From positions 2,456,369 to 2,520,368 of the forward strand of contig BCKK01000001.1 in assembly GCA_001600615.1 (NCBI GenBank): a stretch of DNA of 64,000 bases, given 5' to 3'. Positions 11,444 through 21,606 of the stretch are shown piece after piece. The stretch's first letter is position 1. Every line of letters begins with the position of its first letter. A program made the translations under genes and the position numbers. The stretch comes from Dioszegia crocea. Taxonomy: Eukaryota; Basidiomycota; Tremellomycetes; Tremellales; Bulleribasidiaceae. A model generated the notes under the pieces. The model made no database searches. It was given only the letters and a program-made list of their open reading frames with translations, and was not told the origin of the DNA.

Positions 11444-12740
11444 CTACGTATCAGAGATCAATCTAATCCCAATCCGCAACCACCCATCTGCACCACACAT
11501 GCTAGCTGACAACCACGCCAGTTCTGCCTCGGGCGGTATCTCGACTCCTTGCGCGATGGGAAGTGCCATAGGATATGGGATCTTGCTCGAGGGCGGAAAG
11601 AGCAGGGGGAGGTGAAGATGGAGGAATGAGAGGATTGTGGTTGGTTGGCCTGGACGATCAGTCTCAACTTCTCGAGTGGAGGATCGCTTCCTGATCACAC
11701 TGCCTACTGAGACCCTATGTTGCTTCCCCTACCTCGCCCAGATCCATCATTGCCAGCCGGGGCACACAGAAATGTCCACTCACTGTCCGCTCCAATAGGA
11801 GGTACCACTTCCTGTATCACAGGCGCACCGTCGGGCAAGTACAGCTTGATCGGGAGAGCTCTGATCGAATAAGAAGATTCGGCAATCTTCCCACCAGGAT
11901 CTGTCGATGCCGGACGCGACGTCGCCGTTGTTGACGGAGGCGCAGCGTGAGGCAGGGGTATAAGTCGAGTCGCCATCCGCATATACATATCGTAGTCATC
12001 TAGCAGGGTCAGATCAAAGAGAACAAAAGCGAAAGGGCAAACACGTACCATGTACGATCCCTTCCCATCCCGCATCCAGGTCCGGCCGCCGCATGTTCGT
12101 TACCCTGCTCGTATTCCGCCACCTAACGAAGTCCGCCTCCCTTAGTTGATTCATAAACTGTGCTTTGCACACTTCGACCGTATTTGGCAGCATGAGCTTG
12201 TCGGTCGGCGGGCTGGAGAGATGAAGAAGAAGGCGAAGGGGCTTGAAGGAGGGTTTCGAGGGTCCGGGCGCTGATGGTGTAAGGGATGATGTTGGCGATG
12301 CAGCAGGAGACGTGAGGAGGGAGTTCAAATGTATCAGATCTAGTGGCCAGTGCCTACGATCAGTCACCGCTGCTGCTCAGATGCTCACCATCTACATGGT
12401 CCCTGGGGTGCGAAGCCTTCGGTACCTGCCGGGTCTTCTTCAAACCACCATTCCGCTTCATTCGTTTCTGCCAATTGCTGATCGTCTAGTGCAATCTCAA
12501 CGAGATTTTCGCGTATCTCAGGAATCAAAAGTGGCAGATAAGCATGTCGCGGTGGATACATCTTCGACATCAGTCATGGTACCACCAAAGGATCAGCAGG
12601 CGACTAACGTAGTATCGGTCGGCGCCGGATCCTACTCCGGGCTCATTCTCCGCCAATCGGATTTCGAGGGGCACGGTAGACTGCCATGAGAGGCGGCGGA
12701 ATAGGTCTGTACTTGAGGCTACTGGACTGCTAGTTGCCAT
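11444..12740 (-). CDS. ATG5: Autophagy protein ATG5
   Basis: Five exons (12740-12609, 12561-12389, 12353-12049, 11999-11784, 11649-11444) give 343 aa; an in-frame Met at 12758 would add six residues. Family landmarks in order: [11 protein letters not shown] and [16 protein letters not shown] (ubiquitin-like fold A), [26 protein letters not shown], the helical segment [51 protein letters not shown] and the final fold-B strand [23 protein letters not shown]5 joins ATG12 and ATG16 to form the E3-like complex for ATG8 lipidation. Odd point: in FMNQL-R-EAD the Arg (residue 173, codon AGG at 12142-12140) occupies the position of human Lys130 (FMSCM-K-EAD), the ATG12 attachment site. The last intron (134 nt) is the least certain boundary. 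Confidence 0.9.
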
Positions 12741-13123
12741 TATTGATGTGTGATGCATGAGTCAAGCTGTAATATTGGAAAGCTCGCTAAGTAAAGGGTC
12801 GGCCATGCACGTGATCTCCCGGTGGCGCCAGCTGGGGAGGCCCGTGCGTCGCGTGTTTCACATCTTGTGGCTTTGGGAGTGCCGCCTCTTCCCTTCGGAC
12901 TAGGCACAGTGGGATCTCGATCCGCCGGGCAATTCGCTGAGATGGCAGCACGATGGCAGCACCATGACATCTGCATGACACAAAGCACTTTCTACGGTCT
13001 GCATACATTCTAGTACGAGCGGTGTCGCCCCCTGAAAAACGTCGCTTCAGCAGATGTTTCAGCTTTTGTTACCAGCAATGCTGTCGGATATCAGCCTCAA
13101 GCCCTTCTGAGACGCCACTCTAC
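12741..13123. other. Gene-free stretch
   Basis: Upstream region of ATG5 and 3' flank of the next minus-strand gene. The tail of the fusion gene may extend to 13059 if a last CTGAT-containing intron is removed. Nothing else supported. Confidence 0.4.
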
Positions 13124-15574
13124 TCACATATCCGTAAAAAGCTTCCAAAGAATACTGAAGAGAATCCCCTGTAGGCCATTGGTCGCCAGTCGGACCGGCA
13201 GCCCTCTTCCAAACAGGGCCAAAAGCCCTTCCGAAGCGATGATCTCCCTAGCGGCAGCGACTGATACTCATTAGCTGATGACTACCCAATGGTAAACTGG
13301 ACGACTCACAGTACCCCACATCCTTCTCATGAACCTGCCGATAAGTCTTGACAACCCTGAGCGAATTGCTGATGGTGTCTGATGCCACGCTCGCAGCGAA
13401 TCCGATGAATGCCTGTCGCAGTAGCTTTTGGAAGATGTTGTGTGGTGGCGGAAGGCTCGAGGACAGCCAGTTGTAAGTGGCAAACCAAGGATCTGGAAGT
13501 CAGCCGAGCTCCCACTACTCCTGTAGAACAGACTCACAGTGTCCCACGAAAGTCGCAGCTGCAGTAGCCAAGGCTCCCCACCACAAACACTGCACCCCAT
13601 TCTCCTTGATCCGATCCTTCAAGAGCTTGAGACCTGCGCGACCACCTCTTGTCTGCTGTGTCGTCTTCAGTGTATCGATGGGTGTGAGAGTCATTCGGAA
13701 AGTGGCGGATGCAAGAGATGCGGCGAGAGTCTTGATCAAGACTGGCCACGTGAAGGAAGCGAGTAAGGCGAGGATACCGGCATTTGCGGCAGTATCGCCG
13801 AATCGCGCCAGGGGCCCTTGGAAACTGATCATTAGCTTTGCAGAAGTTAGTGATTAGGCAAGACTCACAGAGCAGCTCCCAGCCCAGCGTAGTATCGCTT
13901 AAATCCTCCATCGTGATATAGGTTTCGCACCGACTCCTTCAAAGTCCCGCCATACCGGTATTGGTAGTTCATGATTGTCCGCAACGGCATCAAGGTGAGT
14001 ACTTGTAGGATCATGGCGAGAGCACCCGCCAGTCCACCTCCTGCAGCTTTCTTCAAAGCCTCGCCCAAGTCAAAGTTGATCGAGCGTGATATTCCCCGAC
14101 CGGAGATCATTAAGCCAATGGCAAGCGGTAGAGAAGTAATGAGAGAGGCGTAGAATGTTGCGGTATGCACGGATGATCGGTACGGGTCCAATGACGCAGG
14201 TAACGCGGGAGGTGAAATGCCGACTAGCACAAGTACAAATCCCTGCTTATTAGCCCACATTCACATTGGCACTACCAGAACACTCACAAATACTGGATCT
14301 TGAAGGTTGTACTTGGTTGATGGAATCTTCCTCAGGCCGTACACAATGGCGAGTACAATAGCGGGTACAGCCATGAAACGCCAGAATATAACGACGAGCG
14401 TTGTGCCGAGTGTGGGCGGAACTTTCTCCTCGTCGCTGAATACATTAGCACGCGTCATCCATCGATTTCAGAAGGGGTCTCACGGCTTCTTCTCCCCTGC
14501 TCGGATATGCATCCCATCAGCAAGTAGGTCGACCACAGCAAAGCTTGCCCCCAGAACGGTCAGACCAAAACCTAGGCTTCGCCAAGATCCGGAAAAATCG
14601 CCCGCGCGGACATCATGCCCAATCAACGCGCGTTGGACAGGCTTGATGAGGCAGATGAACAGCCCAAACGCGGATGCAATGAGCAGCGGCGTCAATCTGA
14701 CATCTGTGTGTGGCCTAGCGATAGGTTGCTCGTTGTCATCTTCGGTCGCGGCGGGGACCAGTGGTGTCCTTTCGGTAGGGGACTCGATATCGGAGTCGCT
14801 GTCCTCAATATCTCTGCCGCTAGACACGGCTCTGGGCTGAGCTGAGGGAGCTACGATCCTGTGCAATCGAGGCAGGAAGATGGCAATGACAGCTCTTCTT
14901 CATTAGCATTACAAGGCGCAGAGATCTCTCACCTGGCTAACTCCGTCACCACGAGGTTGACGAGAATATATTCCTTTGCGCGTTCGAGAACGTGAGGAAG
15001 TGTGTCCATGACTCGCCATTTGAGATGACCCATAGCGGTCTCGGAGCTTGATAGGTAGCCGAGAAGCTGGACGACCAGCAAGGGATACGCGGAGACACTG
15101 CGAGTATCAGCTTGTGTGGCCGGAATAGCTTCCGCGCGAAACCGTTACCCACTTATTGTATAGGAGTGTCTCAGTAAGCCAAGCAGGCGCTGAACCAAAG
15201 CGGTGACATGCCAGGCCAAAGAGGACGGAAGATAGGTGTGCCGATCGCACTATAATGATAGTGGGCCACACTGACTCATCAACGAAATCCTCTGATTCAG
15301 ATGATTCTCGGCTCACGCTGCAGCAGCCGCCTCCAGGTGAGATTGCTGGACGCTGCAAATGTCACGAAGACCAGGGCTGGCAATAGGACTGTCCGTGAGA
15401 TCCCTCTAAGAGTCTGTGGAACATCAATTGCCGCTGCTAATGAGTATGGCGCGGACTCACTCTCCCTGCTCCATTGTCCTGCTTGCTGTTGAAGGCATAT
15501 CCTGCCGCAAAGACCACACAAACTCCTAGGACAGCCTCGAAAGCTGTGGTTGTCACGTCTACGAGTGACTCCAT
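13124..15574 (-). CDS. Predicted fusion: PIN-like (auxin efflux carrier family) transporter joined to SLC25-like carrier
   Basis: Ten exons (15574-15461, 15413-15317, 15270-15153, 15097-14933, 14894-14484, 14435-14288, 14242-13869, 13824-13538, 13492-13310, 13260-13124) give 677 aa; every junction keeps frame. Residues 1 to ~390 match fungal PIN-like (Mem_trans) proteins: TM1 VDVTTTAFEAVLGVCVVFA, RTVLLPALVF, ETLLYNNVSAYPLLVVQLL, a charged central loop (residues ~185-240), VVIFWRFMAVPAIVLAIVYG, then DPVFGFVLVLVGISPPALP and a last TM. Within exon 7, without a stop, the sequence passes into an SLC25-like six-TM carrier: LKKAAGGGLAGALAMIL, NYQYRYGG, LFQGPLARFGDTAANAGIL, PIDTLKT, FVGHYPWFATYNWL, SDTISNSLRVVKT and LFGRGLPVRLATNGLQGI. 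An upstream Met at 15673 and an alternative last exon ending at 13059 are possible. Two independent genes are the main alternative. Confidence 0.8.
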
Positions 15575-15826
15575 CCTGCCGTGACCTATCTGAGTGAGAT
15601 AATACACAGAGGAAAAGAGAGAGAGAGCGAGCAAGGGTGCATGGAGGATGTCTCGGATATAGCCGCAAGACATGATGGCGATGACGCTGCGATATCCGGC
15701 CCGGACACCCCGACTAAGTTACCCTCCTGCTCATCCCATTGCAGAATATAGCTCTCCTTTGTACATCGCCCACTCTATATTACATCGCTTGTACATCGCC
15801 CGAAGAATTACACAAAAGCGCTCAAA

Positions 15827-16876
15827 ATGCCCTTCCACAGCATCAAGCTCAACGACGGTCGCAAGATCCCACAGATCGGGTTCGGATCTTGGAAGATCCC
15901 CAAGGATGTCTGTGTTGGACAGGTAGACCAAGCGATCGAGGTCGGATTTGATCACATTGATACCGCGCAGGGTGGGTCCTTGCATTATGCATCAGCTCAA
16001 TACTGATTTGTCAAGTCTATCACAACGAGGAGGAAGTAGGCCAGGCGATCAAAGAGTCTGGTCTCTCTCGCAAGGAGATCTGGTTAACTACCAAGTGGTC
16101 CGGTGTCGATGGCAAAGATCCGCGACAGTCATGCGATGAGAGCTTGGAGAAGCTTGGTGTAGACTATATCGATCTTTACCTCATCCACAGTCCTAGGCTG
16201 TGTGGGGACGATATTAGGGGGAAGTGGCACGAGATGGAGAAATTGCACAAAGAGGGCAAGGTCAAGTCTATCGGCGTGTCCAAGTTAGCCCTTTGGATCA
16301 ATACATGGTGACTTCCCGCTGATGAGTTAGCTTCGGTGTCGACCAGCTCAAAGAGCTTCTCAAGCACGCCGAGATCAAGCCTGTGGTCAACCAGATTCTG
16401 CTTCACCCATACGTGATCAAGTCAACTACGCCCCTCCTTCACTATATGGCCGAGCAGCACATCGTCCCTGAGGGATACTCCACTCTCGTTCCGCTCACTT
16501 CGGAAACTGGAGGTCCCGTCGACAAGCCAGTCAACAAGATTGCCGAGCGATTGGGTAAGAAGCCAGAGCAGATTTTGCTTGCTTGGTCCAAAGCCAAGAA
16601 GTGAGCATTTTGTCTGTCACTTCAAAACCGCGAAGCAGTCAATGAGCTGACATCTTAAGCGCCGTAATCGTCACCACCTCGTCCAAGAAAGAGCGCCTAG
16701 ACCTCTACCTTGATGTGGGAGATATCGAGTTGACAGAGGATGATGTCAAGGCGATTGACGAGGCTGGAGCTAAGGGCGAGACACAGAAGGAGAGAAAAGC
16801 AGCTTTCGTCAAGTGTGCAAGGGCTGCGGCTATTCTGGGTCTTGGAATGTACGCGGTCTCCAGGATCATCGTGTAG
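15827..16876 (+). CDS. Aldo-keto reductase with C-terminal membrane anchor
   Basis: Four exons (15827-15971, 16016-16283, 16331-16600, 16660-16876) encode 299 aa. The AKR (beta/alpha)8 signature is complete: GFGSWKIP near the N-terminus and the catalytic tetrad Asp45 and Tyr50 (in HIDTAQVYHNEEE), Lys75 (LTTKWSG) and His106 (YLIHSP). The cofactor region is VIVTTSSKKER. It should be an NAD(P)H-dependent carbonyl or aldose reductase. Unusually, after the AKR core ends the last ~20 residues (ARAAAILGLGMYAVSRIIV) form a hydrophobic segment next to the stop, i.e. a possible tail anchor. Its start is about 250 bp from the MESL start (15574) of the divergent transporter fusion, or about 150 bp from the alternative start at 15673, so co-regulation is possible. 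Confidence 0.92.
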
Positions 16877-17171
16877 GTCTAGACCAATGTACGTGTTAGC
16901 CTTTGTACAGTTGCTGTGTCAGCTCCCGTCACGCCACAGTTCGCTCGCCCCACTAGTGCTGCCGCTTTTGGCTGGATGATCAGATTTTCGAACCACTCAT
17001 ACGCAGTCAGACTTGGAGGCTGAGCTGCCTGGTATCGTCGAACTATCGAATTCGCCCTATTGAGGATGTCACGAAGACTGGATATTTCCATTTTATCGCC
17101 TTTCAACCTGCTGATGGATAGCCTTTGGAGTGACAATTCTACATATGTATCTAAAAAGGGTAACAAACTGA

Positions 17172-19477
17172 TCAGCGCCTTGCCGCATCTCCAACATCCC
17201 TCTCATCTGATTGCTTGATGTCCTCGATCATGCCCAAGCGCTCGTCCACTCCACCACCTATGACTGGTACCCCTTCCGGTCCCATTGGTCCCCTCAAGCC
17301 CTTCTCCACATCCCCAACCTCTATCGCCTCTCCAGATTTACGCTCTCCTGCCACCTCCGCCTTCGACGCAATCTCAGTGTGAGATCCCTTGCGCGAAGCG
17401 AGTTTAGCTTCTGTCTGCAATCGCCGTTTCTCCGCCAGAGCGCGATTGGCCATGTCGGCTTCGCGAGCGTATTTCGACTGCATCCTTATCTTGCCACCGT
17501 ACTTGTAGAAGATACTAAGATTGTCAGAGAGGGTCGATCGAGATTGAGAGAGATACCTACATTGGTGCTGGAATGAAGGCAAGCGCGATGAATGCCACTA
17601 CGCTTCCCGCCCATTGCACGCCCAGCGCATCGTACATCTTGACTGTGAACAGTGGGAAGACCACTCCGAAGATCGATCGTACGACAGTGTTTCCGGCGAG
17701 CGCAGAGGCAGAGTGCAGAGTATAGGCGTCCACAAGGTAGGACTGTCGATGTCAGCTACCAGCTGAATCACGGGCTAAATCTGGCTCACCATGATTCCCA
17801 AGAAAAGCCCAACAAGAGCAGCTCCGAAGACAACAGTGGCGAGGATAGGCACTATCCAATGTATGTTGGGAGGACTAGTCCATGCGAACCAGAACAGACC
17901 GACTCTGAGTTTGGTCAGTACAGGTAGACGGCAGTCAAAATTGCACTGACGGGAGTAGTATTCCTCCCAGAATAACCATCGGTAGTCTCTCCTCTGGTGG
18001 CAGATATCCACCGTTGGCGTCCATCTTGGTGGCGTACCGCTTGTTCATGATGCCGAGGAGGAAGAGGCCAAAGATTGAGCCAATGGACAAGCCAATGAAT
18101 GCCAGACCACCGATTGCAGGCTTCCAGCCACGCTGTTGAACGAATACAATAGGGAAGGAGGTGAATTGCATCTAAATGATCAGTATGACTGCTGTCGCCG
18201 GGTATGCAGGAGGAAGGCGCGGACGTCTCCGGGACTCACATAAAGGATGGCGTAAACTACTGAAACGCTATCATTTGTCAGCGTTTCATATTCAAATTTC
18301 CCCCTATGCCGCGAGCTGCACTCACTATAAAGCCATCAAGGCGGCAACAGGCTCGGTGAAGAGCAGCTTCCACGGCACCGTCAATTGCTTTTTGAATAAA
18401 TCCTTCGTGACGAGGGGTCTCAAGACATCCCCGCTAAATCGATACACCTTGCCGGATACTTTGCTGAGATAGCCTGCTCGACGTCGAAGGAGCACGGGCT
18501 CGTAGGTCTCTGGGAGAAATAGAGCACCCAGGACTGTTAAGATCCCAGAAAAGATCGCCAGTAATCCGCCGACCCATCTCCAGGACGAAGCGGCGGAAAG
18601 GAATCCTCCGGCCTGGAAAATTAGCCTGGAATCTCTATCACGCTGCACTCAACGCACCACTGGCCCAATTGCAGGACCTAGAAAAGGTGCAATGGCAAAA
18701 ATTCCCATTGCGGATGCTCTCTCCTTCGCGTTGAACATGTCGGTGATTATACCCCTAGAGGGTAAGTAAGAGATCGAGGAAAAAACGGCACATCAGAAAA
18801 GGGAGTGGTCCACTCACCCCACAGAGGTCAAACTGCTACTTCCGAATGTCCCAGCGAGGAATCTGAATACCAAAAGCACCTCGAGTGTCTGAGCACCGCA
18901 GCAGGCTGCATTGAAGATGGTGAACATGGTGAAGGTGAAGACATACATCCTACGGCGGCCAAATACCTCCGAGCAGGGTGCCCAGAGGAGTGGACCGACC
19001 ACGAAGCCGAGGATGAAGATTGAGGTGACTGATATCAGATACAGTCGCTCGCTATCCGGGCCACTCACTCATAATATACATCTCCGCAGTATGACCTGGG
19101 AACTCTGTCCGAATTTCGTAAATCGCAGCACTCATCATGGAACTTGTCATGGTGACGCTCAATACTGATATCGCCCCGATGGCGGTGATCATCCACTTGT
19201 AGCCTGACTTCCATGTCTGTGGATATTCGATATCCACAGCAGTCTCAACATCTTCTCCGCCCTCGACGCCACGACTCATCTCTCCGGGTAGCCAATCGAG
19301 GACATACGGCGATTCCAACGTGCCCTTTCCGTCGTAATCGTGCGCCAGGAGCAGAGATTGAGAAGTGATATGACGACGCCATGGCCAGGCGCGTTTTGGC
19401 TTCTCACTGATGGCCGATACTGAAGGGGTGGAATCGGCAGACATCGACGTTTCGGATGACCGAAAATCAGTCGACAT
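17172..19477 (-). CDS. MFS drug:H+ antiporter, DHA1 family
   Basis: Nine exons (19477-19069, 19028-18818, 18754-18658, 18612-18326, 18267-18240, 18171-17951, 17904-17790, 17742-17561, 17514-17172) give 630 aa, frame-consistent throughout. A ~100-residue cytosolic N-terminus leads to TM1 (WMITAIGAISVLSVTM). MFS motif A is WAPCSEVFGRRRMYVFT, and the antiporter motif-C region is PFLGPAIGPVAGGFLS. The family-typical WRWVGGLLAI, SYLVDAYTLHSASALAGNT and FYKYGGKIR segments follow, then a long cytosolic tail. It resembles the TPO/FLU1/QDR-type exporters of fungi that move polyamines, azoles and other small molecules out of the cell; the substrate cannot be read from sequence. A TATA-like element (19538-19545) lies ~60 bp upstream of the start. 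Exon 5 is only 28 nt. Confidence 0.9.
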
Positions 19478-19929
19478 TGTGCGAGAGTGGTGTTTTTAGG
19501 ATGTAAGTGAGTGCATGAATCCTCTACCTGGGCGTGAGTATATAAGTACTCTGCCAGCCTCGGCCCCGGAGTTGTACAGTAGCGCTCCGTCTACTCCGCC
19601 TGCCTAAAAGTAGAAATCACGTCCTCGGAGGATGTCAGAGTTGGACCGGGGCCCGCCGTGCCTGGCAGAAGGGCGGTTCCGACGGAAAGGACCTTGTGAT
19701 TGTCATCTTGCTTGTGTCATAACTCCCCGGCCCTCGGCAGCATATCATGCGCGTCGCGTCAGATTGCAATATTTGAACTTCTCCGTGCCCGAGTCTGTGT
19801 ATCATGTATGAGTATCAGGACGGTGGCCTATATTCGTCAGTACCCCAGGGGGCTAAGGATATACGCGTCCGAGTAGTATACAACAGGCCGCGCCATTCAT
19901 CCGTACTCTGTGTCTGCTCTAGTACGAGG
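19478..19929. other. Gene-free stretch
   Basis: Promoter side of the MFS gene and 3' flank of the PUB-domain gene. Contains the TATA-like element of the MFS gene; nothing else supported. Confidence 0.4.
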
Positions 19930-21339
19930 TCACTCCCCTAACGTCCGCCCTTGACCCCATTGAGGTGCCGCTTCTTGCTCATCGTCCTCGTCCTCCTCGC
20001 CCTCCTCATCTTGACCTTGATCCTGCTCGTCCCCGCCCATATCGTCGTCGTCATCATCTGCAGTCCCAGCCGCTGCCCCACTCAGCATCATCCCGCCGAC
20101 GGTAGTACCCGTCTGACCAGTACCAGTCCTCTCCGCCTCCTCCCTCCGCCTTTCCATTTCCTCCTCATCCCTCTCGAGCTTCTCCTTCGCCTCGCGCTTG
20201 AGTCGCTCCTCGCGTTCCCTCATGATGTTGTTGCGCTGGAGTCTGAGCTGGACGCCGTCTCTATCCGCTTCGATCTGGGCGAGGGCTTGCGCCACTCGAG
20301 CTGCCTCGGCTTCTTTGTGTGCTGACGCGGAGAGAGCTGCGTTGGTGGCGCGTTGTTGTAGGCCGGATAGCTGGTACGTCAGCTCAAGTTCATGATGTAT
20401 TGTTAAAGCGATGTGGGATCGAGATCTATACCCCACAGGCTCCCAAACTCACATGATCGCTCAGTACCTGTACACCCGTACGTAGCTCGAAAGAGCTTTT
20501 GAGACTGGAGTGGTAGACGTAATGTTGGGCAAAGTCTATGGTTTGGGTGCGGAAACCGAGCTTGATTGACATCAGCTATAGATACGAGACAGAGTAGAAA
20601 AGCACCCAGTAGCCTCCATCTTCGCACAACGAGAACGTTCGGGCGGTCTGGGACGGAGCAGAGTACTCACAGCAATCAGGTACTCGTGGCCACCTTTGAG
20701 ACTGAGAACCTTGTTCTTCAACATTGTATTCGACGCCTTGAGCGTGCGATATTTCGGTTCGTCGTGCTCCATCACATTCTTGGCGATGAGGATGAGGGTC
20801 TATATGATCAGCTATGCTCCTCGATAAGAGCTGTGTCATTATACAGTATTCTCCGCCCGAATTCCAGAGCACCAGGTCCTCCATCACTGATGAAAGCGAC
20901 GACTTCACATTGCCACTCCAGCCTGATGCCATGCTATCCCATACCCCTTGGTCACCCCGATCATCCAGCATGGTAGATGCACACTAGCAAAGCTCACCTC
21001 GACACCATCCGCAACCTGTCTGTAGCCATTGTCTCTGATCAACCCTCGATCAAGCAACCTTGCGAACTTGATCTTGCAATCCTTCTCCTCCTTCTCGGTT
21101 GGAGTCCATTTGCTCGCCCCGGCGCCTATACCACTGGACGATCCAGCCGACTTGAATAGAGGCGGGGTCGCGGACCCTGAGGGCTTCGACGAGGATGTGG
21201 CGACGGAGGGGGAGGAGCTGCCGGAGGATTCAGCAGGGCGTCCTAGACGGGCTTCGGCGGCCAAGAGAGCGGCCTCTCGCGGATTCGGTTTCTTCATCTT
21301 GGGAGGAGGAGCGAGGCTGGTACTGTTCTCTTCTGACAT
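19930..21339 (-). CDS. PUB-domain protein (possible p97/Cdc48 partner)
   Basis: Four exons (21339-20998, 20799-20671, 20560-20453, 20370-19930) give 339 aa. After a Ser-rich N-terminus, residues ~95-180 form a PUB/PUG domain: FARLLDRGLIRDNGYRQVADGVETLILIAKNV, then DEPKYRTLKASNTMLKNKV, LKGGHEYLIALGFR. The C-terminal third is a highly charged coiled coil (REREERLKREAKEKLERDEEE) ending in an acidic tail. PUB domains bind the C-terminus of the AAA ATPase p97/Cdc48. No UBX or PNGase domain is visible, so the protein may be an adaptor reduced to PUB plus coiled coil. The first intron (198 nt) is unusually long; it contains no in-frame alternative exon that I can support. Confidence 0.82.
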
Positions 21340-21606
21340 GTTTGGGTTAGCTGGGAGGTGTCTGTGATGATGTTACAGGTAAGGGTTGTATAGTGGGAGA
21401 GCACAAGGGTTGACGAAGCTTGGTCGGTGTATCATTACGGCAGCGCCAATTGCGGGGCTCCAACATCATGCTCCGTCAAGTCCAGGCCTAGGGCCTAGGG
21501 ATACGGACTAGGCTGCGCTGCGGATAATTCCAGCTTTCTATAGAAGCTCATGAGATGGTGTAGTAGATGTGTGAGGGTAGCTACCGTCAAGCTAAAGTCC
21601 GCCAAA

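Noticed and set aside
20811..20971. Minus-strand ORF inside the first intron of the PUB-domain gene
   Set aside because: It interrupts the PUB domain, whose two halves join perfectly when the 198-nt intron is removed.
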